A stretch of DNA of 64,000 bases, taken from NCBI GenBank assembly GCA_009772925.1, contig WOUQ01000008.1, positions 83,529 to 147,528 on the forward strand. The letters run 5' to 3'. Below, piece after piece: positions 56,401-64,000 of this stretch. A model generated the notes under the pieces. That model ran no database searches, had not been told where the DNA came from, and saw only the letters and a list, made by a program, of their open reading frames with translations. Position 1 is the stretch's first letter, and each line of letters begins with the position of its first letter. The translations under genes and the position numbers were made by a program. The DNA is from a bacterium (GTDB taxonomy: Bacteria; Pseudomonadota; Gammaproteobacteria; Burkholderiales; Thiobacillaceae).

Positions 56401-57048
56401 TCAGGCGTCGAGCCGCGACCGCAAGCGTGTCAGGTAGCGATAGCCGAGCACGGTGAGCACACCCTCGGCGATGCCGACCAGCACATGCGGCAATACCACC
56501 GCCGGCAGGGTGATGCTGAGGCCGAAGGGGAAGAACAGGGGGGCGCCCTGGGCATCGTGGGCAATCGCCGGCTGCATGCCGAGCACGACCGCCACCAGGG
56601 CAGCGGGCAGGACGATGGACAGCCAGCCGGCGAGGAACAGGGCGAGGGTCTCGTGCAGTCGCGCCAGCAGCTTCCAGGCGGCGAGGGCGCAGAAAGCGCC
56701 GACCATCCCCATGGCCAGCGCATTGATGGGCAGCGCGGTGATGCCGCCGTCACCGAACAGCAGGGCCTGCATGGCCAGCACCAGGGAGATGGCGAGGAAG
56801 GCCATCCAGCCGCCGAAGCACACGGCGAGCAGGCCGATGCCGGCGGCATGCGCGGTGGTGCCCCCGGGCAGGGGCAGTGCGACCATCATGAGCACGAAGG
56901 CAAGCGCGGTATAGGCGGCGACGAAGGGCAGGGTGTCGGCGTCCAGTTGCCGATGCACCCGCCGCGCCGCGTAGCCCCAAAAGCCTGCTGCCAGCGCGAA
57001 GGCGGGCAGGTAGGTCTGCGGCGAGATGAAGCCATCCGGAATGTGCAT
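56401..57048 (-). CDS. nikM: Nickel (cobalt) substrate-binding subunit CbiM/NikM
   Basis: A 215-residue integral membrane S-component. MHIPDGFISPQTYLPAFAL is the conserved N-terminus in which the free amino group and His2 bind the metal; GGTTAHAAGIGLLAVCFGGW carries the second His set. Six or seven helices follow, and LPHVLVGIAEGVLTVLGYRY near the end is the usual CbiM ending. No CbiN or NikN is present; NikK/NikL-like genes instead lie upstream. Confidence 0.92.
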   Translation of the reverse strand: MHIPDGFISPQTYLPAFALAAGFWGYAARRVHRQLDADTLPFVAAYTALAFVLMMVALPLPGGTTAHAAGIGLLAVCFGGWMAFLAISLVLAMQALLFGDGGITALPINALAMGMVGAFCALAAWKLLARLHETLALFLAGWLSIVLPAALVAVVLGMQPAIAHDAQGAPLFFPFGLSITLPAVVLPHVLVGIAEGVLTVLGYRYLTRLRSRLDA

Positions 57049-57063
57049 GCCAGAAGTCAGGGA

Positions 57064-58056
57064 TCAGAAGGCGATGGACAGGTTGGCGATGAAGCGGTAG
57101 TCCTCCGTGCCCTCGGCGCCCTGCTGATCGTCTTCCTCGTTGAGGTCGGTCCAGACGGGTTTCTTCAAAGCCAAAGCCAGGCTCATGTTGTCCTTGTAGA
57201 GCCGCACGCCCAGCACGCCGTAGACCATTTTTCCGCCGGTGGCGTCCTCGCCCTGGCCGTTCGCCTCGTCCCGGCCCAGCTTCAGGTAATTCAGTTCCGC
57301 CACGCCATCCAGACGGAAGCGGCTCTCGGCATGCTTCATCAGGCGATAGGCCAGGGCGGTGTTGAGCCGCGTTTCCGTGCCAAATTTCATGCTGTTGCCG
57401 TCGTCATAGGTGTATTTCTGGAAACGCGTCTGCGCGGCCTCGGCGACGAAGGTGGCCTTCTCCGTGAATTGCCGGGTGGCGGTCAGGCCATAGCTGAAGG
57501 AAGGCTTGCCGAAGCTGGTGGACTTGCCGGGGTCGATGATGCCGCCCTGCAGGCGCTTGTTCGGGTTGCCGGTGGGCAGGGTCATGCCCGCCATGGCAGA
57601 GAAGTGCCAGTCCATGAGGTCGTCGAGGCTTTCGTTCACGGGGGTCAGTATGAAGCCGTCGTCATACTTGAAGCCGATCACCGCCCCCACCGAGAGATCG
57701 GCCAGGCCACGCGAATCGACGCCGTCGGGCTCGTCGACCTTGACGTTGTAGGGCTGCGTGACGTACGCCGTCAGCCAGGGCTTGAAGCCGTAGCCCAGGG
57801 TCAGCAGCCAGTACTGGTTGTATTCGCTTTCCGCGTTCTGGTCCGGCGGCGGGGTCCTGCCGGTCTCGAACTTCGCATGGTCCATCTTCAGGGAGAGCAG
57901 CCAGGAGCCCTGGCCAAGGGTGGCGGAGGAAGAGGTTTCCACCGGCGCGCCGGGGCCGTCCAGGGAAATGGCACCCAGTGTGGGCATGCCGTGGTGGGCC
58001 AAGACCGGATTGCCGACGGAGGCAAGGGCGAGGACGAGATAGCGGACGGATTTCAT
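57064..58056 (-). CDS. Probable outer membrane beta-barrel protein of the nickel operon
   Basis: A 330-residue exported protein: signal peptide SVRYLVLALASVGNPVLA, mature start HHGMPTLGAISLDG, and alternating hydrophobic strands typical of a porin-like barrel (WLLTLGYGFKPWLTAYVTQP, LADLSVGAVIGFKYDDG, MVYGVLGVRLYKDNMSLALA), ending RFIANLSIAF with a terminal Phe, the outer membrane insertion signal. No TonB box or plug is seen. Its position between nikL and nikM suggests nickel passage across the outer membrane; this is inference. It overlaps nikL by 4 bases. Confidence 0.72.
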   Translation of the reverse strand: MKSVRYLVLALASVGNPVLAHHGMPTLGAISLDGPGAPVETSSSATLGQGSWLLSLKMDHAKFETGRTPPPDQNAESEYNQYWLLTLGYGFKPWLTAYVTQPYNVKVDEPDGVDSRGLADLSVGAVIGFKYDDGFILTPVNESLDDLMDWHFSAMAGMTLPTGNPNKRLQGGIIDPGKSTSFGKPSFSYGLTATRQFTEKATFVAEAAQTRFQKYTYDDGNSMKFGTETRLNTALAYRLMKHAESRFRLDGVAELNYLKLGRDEANGQGEDATGGKMVYGVLGVRLYKDNMSLALALKKPVWTDLNEEDDQQGAEGTEDYRFIANLSIAF

Positions 58057-58490
58057 TGCGGGTGCTTCCTTCTTGCATACAGGCTAAGCAGGCCGAACAG
58101 GCCCAGGATGAGCGCCACGCCGACGGCAATGCGGCCATAGCGTTCGTATGCGGGTTTTTCGGTATTGGCCGGAACCGCGTTGGCATCCGTTTCCAACTTG
58201 ATGTCGAGGCCGTGACCATCCTCGGAGAAGGCCTTCAAGCGCCAGGCGCCGGCACGGTCGGGCAGGAAGGCAATACGACCCTGGCTGTCGGTGCGGCCCA
58301 CCTGATAGGGCAGCTTTTCACCCTCCCGGTAGATCTCGTAGGCCTCGAAGGCGAAGGGATGGTTGTCCATGTAGAACAGCTTGATGACGACGGCCGGAGC
58401 AGCGTCCACGCTGTGCTGAAGGTCGTGAGCATGCGCAGGCCATGCAGCGAACAGGCAGAACAACGCCGTGAAGAACGTTCGCCGGCTCAT
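58053..58490 (-). CDS. nikL: NikL-like periplasmic/membrane accessory protein
   Basis: A 145-residue protein with a signal peptide (FFTALFCLFAAWPAHA, then HDLQH), a small beta-rich domain (VVIKLFYMDNHPFAFEAYEIY; GRIAFLPDRAGAWRLKAFSEDGHG), and one C-terminal transmembrane helix (IAVGVALILGLFGLLSLYA) with a basic end. This fits the NikL accessory of Ni ECF systems (NikKLMQO). It overlaps both neighbours by 4 bases. Confidence 0.75.
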   Translation of the reverse strand: MSRRTFFTALFCLFAAWPAHAHDLQHSVDAAPAVVIKLFYMDNHPFAFEAYEIYREGEKLPYQVGRTDSQGRIAFLPDRAGAWRLKAFSEDGHGLDIKLETDANAVPANTEKPAYERYGRIAVGVALILGLFGLLSLYARRKHPQ

Positions 58491-59179
58491 CGGATATCGA
58501 ACTGCAGGCTGCTGGCGTGGATGGCCTTGTCGGCCTTGCCGTCGTTGAGCGGAAATTCCAGGCTGCCTTGCACGAGTTGGAAGCCGGGGTTCTGCAAACG
58601 GATGTTGACGGTGCCATCGGTATCGGTGATGCCGCGCGGCTTGCCGAAATAGGCAACGGTCACGCCGGCCGCCGGCTTACCCTGGTAATAGGCGCGCAGG
58701 CGCAGCTTGTCGCCGGCCTTGAGATTGAGCGGATTGACCAGCGGGACGAGTTCCAGGTCGCGCGTCAGCGGTCTGGACAGGGCTTCACCCCACTGGTCGA
58801 TGCGCTTGATGGCCTCCACCGACAGCCAGCTGTCGATGACCGCTCCCGCCTCGTTCTTGGGCAGGTTCTTGGTGCCGTAGGGCGTCTTGCTCCAGTAACC
58901 GCTGGAAACCAGGAACCAGCTGGCGGCGCAATCGCCCTTCAGCTTCACCGGAGCGGTCTTGCTCCGCTCGGCTGGCTGTTCCCGGCCGGCGACGTCGAAA
59001 CAACCGGCTGCCTTGACGGTGTCCGCCTTGTATTCCAGATGCTTGGCGCCTTCATGGGCGGAACGTTCGTGGCCGTAGGCCAGGGTATGTATAAAAGAGT
59101 CCCGCTCGATCCACAAATCATGAGCCAGGAGGGGCATGGAAAGCAGAGCGGGCAGGACGAAGAACAGGACTCGTAACAT
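58487..59179 (-). CDS. nikK: NikK-like periplasmic protein (DUF4198)
   Basis: A 230-residue exported protein. Signal peptide LRVLFFVLPALLSMPLLA precedes HDLWIERD, a His near the mature N-terminus typical of DUF4198/NikK. A C-terminal region with GDKLRLRAYYQGKPAAGVTV and GITDTDGTVNIRL is a carboxypeptidase regulatory-like (Ig) fold. Probably a periplasmic metal-binding component of the nickel importer. I chose ATG 59179; starts at 59209 or 59284 would put extra residues before the signal peptide. First gene of the operon. Confidence 0.75.
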   Translation of the reverse strand: MLRVLFFVLPALLSMPLLAHDLWIERDSFIHTLAYGHERSAHEGAKHLEYKADTVKAAGCFDVAGREQPAERSKTAPVKLKGDCAASWFLVSSGYWSKTPYGTKNLPKNEAGAVIDSWLSVEAIKRIDQWGEALSRPLTRDLELVPLVNPLNLKAGDKLRLRAYYQGKPAAGVTVAYFGKPRGITDTDGTVNIRLQNPGFQLVQGSLEFPLNDGKADKAIHASSLQFDIR

Positions 59180-59291
59180 CGATGTAATGGATGGGTGGAA
59201 TGCGCGCATCGTATTAGAAGTTAGGAATAAAACATAATACGTAATACTTATCGACGCGAAAGCATGGGGTGTGCCGCCTACCATGGCAGCT

Positions 59292-60509
59292 TTAGTGCAC
59301 TTCGTCGTTGTGGTGGCGGTGCCAGATGACCGTCATGGCCAGGCTGATGAAGACACCGAAACTGACGATGATCCAGTGGATGTGCACGCCTTGCCCGACC
59401 ATCAGGGCATAGGCACCGAGCAGCACGAGGATGCCTATGTTCTCGTTGAAGTTCTGGATGGCGATGGAGTGGCCGGAGCCCATGAGCAGGTGGCCGCGAT
59501 GCTGCAGTAGGGCGTTCAACGGCACCACGAAGAAGCCGGCGAGGCCACCGATGACGAAGAGAATGGCAAGGGCGAGCAGCCAGTGCGTGACGAAGACCAG
59601 GGTGATGACGATGAGCCCCAGCAGGATGCCGGCCGGCAGCACCCGCACGGAGGTTTCCAGCTTGATGTATTTGCCGGCGAAGACCGATCCCACCGCGATG
59701 CCGACGGCCACCACGGCGGTAAGTTGGGTGGCCTGCGCCAGGTCATAGTTCAGATTGAATGCAGCCCAGGCCAGCACCACCAGGCGCAGCGTCGCCCCCA
59801 CGCCCCAGAACAGGGTGGTGACTGCCAGGGAAACCTGGCCCAGCGGATCCTTCCAGAGCAGCTTGAAGGCGTGCCAGAAATCGTAGATCAGGAAAACGGG
59901 GTTCTTGCGGGGAGGCTTGTGATCGATGGGCAGGATCGGGATGTAATAGTTGAAAACCGCGGCGATGAGGTAAAGCACCAGGATGACTGAAATCGCCAAC
60001 TGCGGCAGGCTCATTACCCCATCCAGGGACCAGGACTGCAGCAGGCCGCCGGCAAGCGTGGGATGGATCAGCAGGCCGCCGATGATGGCGCCCAGTACGA
60101 TGGCTGCCACGGTGGCGCCTTCCATCCAGCTGTTGGCCTTCACCAGCAGGGACGGCGGCAGGTATTCGGTGAGGATGCCGTACTTGGCGGGCGAGTAGGC
60201 GGCGGCGCCGAAGCCAACGATGGCGTAGGCATACAGCGGCGGCATGCCCAGGAGCATGGCCAGGCAGCCGACGATCTTGACCAGGTTGGAGATGAACATC
60301 ACCCGTCCCTTGGGCAGGGCGTCGGCAAAGGGGCCGACGAAAGGCGCGAGCAGAATGTAGGAGATTACGAAGAACTGCTGCAGCAGCGGCGTATGCCAGT
60401 CCGGTGCGGACAATTCCATGAGCAGGGCGATGGCGGCGAATAGCAGGGCATTGTCAGCCAGGGCTGAAAAGAACTGCGCCGTGAGGATGATGTAGAAGCC
60501 GCGATTCAT
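59292..60509 (-). CDS. lplT: Lysophospholipid transporter LplT (MFS)
   Basis: A 405-residue major facilitator protein with about twelve helices; NRGFYIILTAQFFSALADNA, KYGILTEYLPPSLLVKANSW and EGATVAAIVLGAIIGGLLI are LplT-like. In E. coli it flips lysophospholipids into the cytoplasm for reacylation by Aas; no aas gene is next to it here. ATG 60509 gives the correct N-terminus; an upstream in-frame codon at 60608 is not family-like. It ends 112 bases upstream of the nikK start on the same strand. Confidence 0.88.
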   Translation of the reverse strand: MNRGFYIILTAQFFSALADNALLFAAIALLMELSAPDWHTPLLQQFFVISYILLAPFVGPFADALPKGRVMFISNLVKIVGCLAMLLGMPPLYAYAIVGFGAAAYSPAKYGILTEYLPPSLLVKANSWMEGATVAAIVLGAIIGGLLIHPTLAGGLLQSWSLDGVMSLPQLAISVILVLYLIAAVFNYYIPILPIDHKPPRKNPVFLIYDFWHAFKLLWKDPLGQVSLAVTTLFWGVGATLRLVVLAWAAFNLNYDLAQATQLTAVVAVGIAVGSVFAGKYIKLETSVRVLPAGILLGLIVITLVFVTHWLLALAILFVIGGLAGFFVVPLNALLQHRGHLLMGSGHSIAIQNFNENIGILVLLGAYALMVGQGVHIHWIIVSFGVFISLAMTVIWHRHHNDEVH

Positions 60510-60668
60510 GCGGACCTGCGGGCCGTGGGGCGGAAAGGGTGGCGCGTTATAACATGGTGCCTCCGAGGCGACTACCCGCGAAGCGTGAATACATGCTCTT
60601 TCTCGCATGCCACGCCGCCCATGAAAATGCTGTCTGGGAAGGGCTGCGGACTGTCATTGATAAGAAAA

Positions 60669-60687
60669 TTATGATTGAATCACATAA
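60669..60687. promoter_or_regulatory. Candidate LysR-type operator
   Basis: TTATGATTGAATCACATAA shows TTATG/CATAA arms and an inner TGATT-G-AATCA dyad containing T-N11-A, the LysR family recognition pattern. It lies 24 bases before the LysR gene in an AT-rich leader and may serve autoregulation or the divergent lplT. Confidence 0.4.
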
Positions 60688-60711
60688 CTAAAATTTATCT
60701 CCGCATAAAAA

Positions 60712-61635
60712 ATGGCTGACCGTCGCTTACAGGTGTTCCATACCGTTGCCAAGCAACTGTCCTTTACCAAGGCTGCGGAGTTGCTGTTCATGACGCAACC
60801 GGCGGTGACCTTCCAGGTCAAGCAACTGGAGGAACACTTCAACACCCGTCTGTTCGAGCGTTCGCACGGCCGCATCTCCCTGACCCCCGCGGGCGAACTG
60901 GCGCTGGACTATGCGGAGCGCATCCTCAACCTCACCGGCGAGATGGAAGCGCGCATTTCCGAGCTCACCGGTCAGGTCAGCGGCCCCCTGCTCATCGGCG
61001 CTTCCACCACCATCGCCGAATACATGCTTCCCCGCCTGCTCGGCGAGTTCAAGCGGCTGCATCCGGAAACCCAGGCCCGCCTGACCGTGGCCAACTCGGA
61101 AACCATCGAAAACAAGGTGACCGATCACACCCTCGACATGGGCCTCATCGAGTCGCCCTCGCATCATCCCAACCTCATCACCCAGGTGTGCTGCGAGGAT
61201 GAACTGGTGATGATCTGCGCCCCGTTTTCCGACCTCGCCCAGCTCACCTCCGCCACGCCCAAGCAGGTGGCCACGCATCCCTACATCAGCCGTGAATCCG
61301 GTTCCGGCACGCGCGAATGCATCGATGACTTCTTCAAGATGAACGGCGTCTGTCTGGACGAGATCAACCTGGTCATGGAGCTCGGCAGCCGCGAGGCGGT
61401 GAAGGGTGCCGTGGCGGCCGGCCTGGGCGTCGCGGTGGTGTCCAGCACGACGGTAGCGAAAGAGGTGAAGCTGGGCGAACTGGTCGCCATTCCTCTCGAC
61501 CCGCCGTTGCGGCGCCAGCTCTCCCTGGTCTATCCACCGGAGAAGTTCCGCAGCAAGCTGCTGCAGGCCTTCCTCGATTTCCTCGGCAGCAGTTCGCTTC
61601 TCAAGGAATATACGGTCAGCCGGTTGCGCGCATGA
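60712..61635 (+). CDS. LysR-family transcriptional regulator
   Basis: A 307-residue regulator. The N-terminal winged helix-turn-helix is DRRLQVFHTVAKQLSFTKAA, ELLFMTQPAVTFQVKQLEEH, followed by a linker helix and a two-lobe effector domain (PLLIGASTTIAEYMLPRLLG, ESGSGTRECIDDFF). The sequence resembles the CbbR/CysL-type branch, but the target is not known. It is coupled to the small gene behind it (ATG 61632 overlaps the stop). Confidence 0.88.
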   Translation: MADRRLQVFHTVAKQLSFTKAAELLFMTQPAVTFQVKQLEEHFNTRLFERSHGRISLTPAGELALDYAERILNLTGEMEARISELTGQVSGPLLIGASTTIAEYMLPRLLGEFKRLHPETQARLTVANSETIENKVTDHTLDMGLIESPSHHPNLITQVCCEDELVMICAPFSDLAQLTSATPKQVATHPYISRESGSGTRECIDDFFKMNGVCLDEINLVMELGSREAVKGAVAAGLGVAVVSSTTVAKEVKLGELVAIPLDPPLRRQLSLVYPPEKFRSKLLQAFLDFLGSSSLLKEYTVSRLRA

Positions 61636-61979
61636 CGGCGGACGAGCGGCGCCTGCTTCGCCTGTTCCGGGCGCTCGACGGCGGCCGGCAGGCCGGCCTG
61701 CTGGATTACGCGGAATTCCTGCTGAACCGCGCCGCGCCGGAGCGGCCCGTGGTGCCCACGCTGCCCCTGCCCATCCCCCGCCCGGACAAGGAGAGCGTGG
61801 TCAAGGCCATCCAGCGCCTGCGGGCAACCTATCCCATGGTGGACCGGGCGAAGATCCTGCACGACACCTCCGCCTGCATGACCAAGCATCTGGTGCATGG
61901 CAAACCCGCCGCCGAGGTCATCGACGAACTCGAGGTCCTGTTCATGGGTCACTATCAGGCCCTCGGCAAGGAGGAGTAG
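61632..61979 (+). CDS. Conserved small hypothetical protein coupled to LysR gene
   Basis: A 115-residue soluble protein of unknown function, starting on an ATG that overlaps the regulator's stop by 4 bases. It appears helical throughout: ERRLLRLFRALDGGRQAGLLD near the start, a proline-rich linker (VVPTLPLPIPRP), and a C-terminal part with DRAKILHDTSACMTKHLVHG that suggests a folded helical module. No signal peptide or membrane helix. Its close coupling to a regulator suggests a related role, but I infer nothing further. Confidence 0.7.
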   Translation: MTADERRLLRLFRALDGGRQAGLLDYAEFLLNRAAPERPVVPTLPLPIPRPDKESVVKAIQRLRATYPMVDRAKILHDTSACMTKHLVHGKPAAEVIDELEVLFMGHYQALGKEE

Positions 61980-62042
61980 CGTCCCGCTCCGGCCTGCCGG
62001 ACAATCCCGGCCCGTTCATCCCGGCATTACACAAGGAACACC

Positions 62043-62741
62043 ATGGCCAACGCCGACCCCGTCGAACTGGAAAAATTCAGCCAGCTCGCCCACCGATGGT
62101 GGGATCCCAACTCCGAATTCAAGCCCCTGCACGACATCAACCCGCTGCGTCTGGAGTGGCTCGACCACCTCTGTGGCGGCATCCAGGGCAAACGCGTGGT
62201 GGATGTAGGCTGCGGCGGCGGCATCCTCGCCGAAAGCATGGCCACGCGCGGCGCCCGCGTCACCGGCATCGACCTCTCGGAGAAAGCCCTGCGCGTGGCC
62301 AAGCTGCACCAGCTCGAATCGGGCGTCGAGGTCGATTACCGCCTCGTCGCCGCCGAGGCGCTGGCGGAACAGGAGCCGGAACAGTACGACGTGGTCACCT
62401 GCATGGAAATGCTCGAGCACGTGCCGGACCCCGCCTCCACCATGGCCGCCTGCGCGCGCCTGGCCAAGCCGGACGGCTGGGTGTTCTTCTCCACCCTGAA
62501 CCGCAATCCCAAGAGCTACCTGTTCGCCATCGTCGGCGCCGAATACATCCTCAACCTGCTTCCCAAGGGCACGCACGACTGGGGCAAGTTCATCAAGCCG
62601 CACGAACTCGCCGCCCACGCCCGCTCGGCCGGCCTGGAGCCGGTGGAGCTGATGGGCATGACCTACAACCCCATCAGCAAGGCCTACAAGCTGGAGCGGG
62701 ACACCGACGTCAACTACCTGATGGCCTGCCGACGTGCCTGA
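62043..62741 (+). CDS. ubiG: Ubiquinone biosynthesis O-methyltransferase
   Basis: Catalyses both O-methylations of ubiquinone synthesis. A 232-residue SAM methyltransferase: [20 protein letters not shown] at the start, SAM loop [29 protein letters not shown], and [18 protein letters not shown]. Length and end are complete. The stop overlaps the GTG start of the next gene by 8 bases, a common ubiG-gph pair. Confidence 0.96.
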   Translation: MANADPVELEKFSQLAHRWWDPNSEFKPLHDINPLRLEWLDHLCGGIQGKRVVDVGCGGGILAESMATRGARVTGIDLSEKALRVAKLHQLESGVEVDYRLVAAEALAEQEPEQYDVVTCMEMLEHVPDPASTMAACARLAKPDGWVFFSTLNRNPKSYLFAIVGAEYILNLLPKGTHDWGKFIKPHELAAHARSAGLEPVELMGMTYNPISKAYKLERDTDVNYLMACRRA

Positions 62742-63408
62742 AGTCCGCACGGTGTTGTTCGACCTGGACGGCACCCTGGTCGACACCGCTCCGGACCTCG
62801 GCCACTGCCTCAACGAACTGCGCCGCCGTCGCGGACTGCCGGATCTGGCCGAGGCCGACTACCGGCCGCAGGCCTCGCACGGCACCCAGGGCCTGCTGCG
62901 CCTGGGCTTCGGCCTCGCCGAGGGCGATCCCGCCTTCGCCGCGCTGCGCCGGGAATTCCTCGATATTTATGAGGCCTGCCTCACCGCGAACTCCCCGGTC
63001 TTCCCCGGCATGGGCGAAGTGCTCGAGGAGTTGGAGAACAGGGGGCTGCACTGGGGCGTGGTCACCAACAAGCCGGTCCGTTACACCGAACCGCTGCTTG
63101 ACCACCTCGGCCTGCTGGCGCGCGCCGCCTGCGTGGTGTGCGGCGATACGCTGGCCTTCAACAAGCCGCATCCCGCCCCCATGCTGCATGCCTGCGCCCT
63201 GGCCGACAGCGCCCCGGAGCGTTGTCTGTACGTGGGCGACGCGGAGCGCGACATCATCGCCGCCCGCGCCGCCGGCATGCCCGCCCTGGTGGCCCTGTAC
63301 GGCTATCTCGGCCCCGAGGATCGCCCCGCCGAATGGGGCGCCATCGGCCAGATCGAATCTCCGGACGGACTACTGGACTGGATCGATACCCGAAGGACGC
63401 AGGTTTGA
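62734..63408 (+). CDS. gph: HAD-superfamily phosphoglycolate phosphatase-like hydrolase
   Basis: A 224-residue HAD phosphatase: [20 protein letters not shown] (nucleophile and acid/base Asp), [16 protein letters not shown] (motif II Thr), KPHPAPML (motif III Lys) and [18 protein letters not shown] (motif IV). The alpha-helical cap matches the Gph branch; ubiG-linked members can instead be MupP (MurNAc-6-phosphate phosphatase), so the substrate is open. GTG 62734 lies within the end of ubiG. Confidence 0.88.
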   Translation: MPEVRTVLFDLDGTLVDTAPDLGHCLNELRRRRGLPDLAEADYRPQASHGTQGLLRLGFGLAEGDPAFAALRREFLDIYEACLTANSPVFPGMGEVLEELENRGLHWGVVTNKPVRYTEPLLDHLGLLARAACVVCGDTLAFNKPHPAPMLHACALADSAPERCLYVGDAERDIIAARAAGMPALVALYGYLGPEDRPAEWGAIGQIESPDGLLDWIDTRRTQV

Positions 63409-63433
63409 CGCGGCCCGACGCGGCGCGTAGATT
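63405..63433 (+). promoter_or_regulatory. Promoter for ssrA
   Basis: TTGACG (63405-63410), exactly 17 bases, and TAGATT (63428-63433). It overlaps the gph stop and would start the tmRNA precursor about 50 bases before its mature 5' end. A second weaker candidate, TTGAAC at 63449, lies closer. Confidence 0.5.
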
Positions 63434-63490
63434 GTCCTCGCCGCCGTCTTGAACTTTTCGCGAGCGACGGCATCTACGCATCACCCATCC

Positions 63491-63851
63491 GGGGCCGACC
63501 TGGTTTCGACGGGGGTCGCGAAGCAGACAAGTGCATACCGAGGACCAGTCACCTCGTAAATCCATCTGGAATCAAGTAATCGCCAACGACGATACTTACG
63601 CTCTGGCCGCTTGACGGTCAGACTCCACACCGGTTGGTCCATGGGCCGGGCTGGGAAACCAGCGGTGGAGTCATTTACATGGACTCGCGCTGAGCCGGGC
63701 CGCTTGACCCAGCGTTAAACCAAGGTGGCTCGCCTGAAACCAGCCTGTCCGATCGGCGGGTTCCGGGTCAAAACCAAATGACCGGACTAAGTATGTAGAA
63801 CTTGCTGTAGAGGACTTTCGGACGCGGGTTCGATTCCCGCCGGCTCCACCA
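63491..63851 (+). ncRNA. ssrA: Transfer-messenger RNA (tmRNA)
   Basis: One-piece tmRNA for trans-translation. The 5' end GGGGCCGACCTGGTTTCGAC and the 3' end GGTTCGATTCCCGCCGGCTC, followed by CACCA, form the tRNA-like domain with a 7-base acceptor stem (one G-U pair) and an encoded CCA. The tag frame at 63582-63614 reads ANDDTYALAA then TGA, a typical proteolysis tag ending in ALAA recognised by ClpXP and ClpAP. Both ends are clear. Its ClpA/ClpS partners are encoded earlier in the window. Confidence 0.96.
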
Positions 63852-63873
63852 TTCATACCCCCAGTAGCATCCA

Positions 63874-63899
63874 ACGCCGTCCTAGAGACGGCGTTTTTC
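63874..63899 (+). terminator. Intrinsic terminator after ssrA
   Basis: ACGCCGTC-CTAGA-GACGGCGT (63874-63894) is an 8-base perfect stem followed by TTTTCT. Confidence 0.85.
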
Positions 63900-64000
63900 T
63901 TGGCTCAGTTCGCGTTAAGTGAGGATGCCCTCAGATGCGGACGGCAGAAGCCAGCAGGGACGCGGGGTTGAGTCCAGCGCCTCGCGTCCGGTCGATGGCG

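Noticed and set aside
63900..64000. Integration site of a mobile element next to ssrA
   Set aside because: tmRNA 3' ends are frequent attachment sites, but only 100 bases follow and no repeat of the 3' end or integrase gene is visible.

Overview
The window is a GC-rich (my impression: mid-60s %), densely packed bacterial chromosome segment. Gene content and order point to a betaproteobacterium: serC-serA-pheA-hisC-tyrA-aroA-cmk-rpsA-ihfB-lapA-lapB, then yceD-rpmF-plsX-fabHDG-acpP-fabF, with clpSA next to a cold-shock gene and a one-piece tmRNA. A set of [NiFe]-hydrogenase maturation genes including hypX, a cytochrome c', and a nickel importer suggest a metabolically versatile, H2-using organism able to make hydrogenase in air. 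A Rhodocyclales or Nitrosomonadales type is my guess; the genus cannot be read from this.

Layout. 1-7043: serine and aromatic amino acid synthesis (serC partial, serA, pheA, hisC, tyrA, aroA) and cmk. A terminator/attenuator precedes rpsA-ihfB (7142-9153). 9346-12012: an anchored thioredoxin-like protein, lapA-lapB, pyrF. 12084-15552: cysM, a b-type cytochrome, a cytochrome c', a tetrapyrrole-methylase-type methyltransferase and a Maf pyrophosphatase. 15623-18916: two-subunit pyruvate carboxylase (pycB, pycA). 19026-29055: yceD, rpmF and the fatty acid synthesis cluster, running on into pabC, mltG, tmk, holB and a PilZ gene. 29166-40714: tatD, clpA/clpS, a cold-shock gene, icd, rluE, mtaD, gyrA, and a lemA plus GIDE-type membrane protein pair. 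40794-44699: a copper-type P-ATPase and a proline-rich exported protein of unknown function.

45148-59179 is the most distinctive part. After a 448-base gap holding an AT-rich patch comes hybE-hupK-hypA-hypB-hypF-hypC-hypD-hypE-hypX on the + strand, meeting head-on a minus-strand nickel uptake operon (nikK-nikL-outer membrane protein-nikM-nikQ-nikO). Together they import Ni, deliver it through histidine-rich HypB with HypA, and build the Fe(CN)2CO centre. No hydrogenase structural genes lie in the window. 59292-63851: lplT, a LysR regulator, a small coupled gene, ubiG, a phosphoglycolate phosphatase and ssrA (tmRNA).

The most unusual signals are palindromic elements. CCCTCTCCC/GGGAGAGGG-type and CCCCC/GGGGG-type elements sit in frame inside copA, hypF (twice) and nikO, adding peptide segments without breaking the genes. 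Two related elements of about 100 bases lie in opposite orientation directly upstream of fabD and tatD, and a heptamer-repeat hairpin separates pycB from maf.
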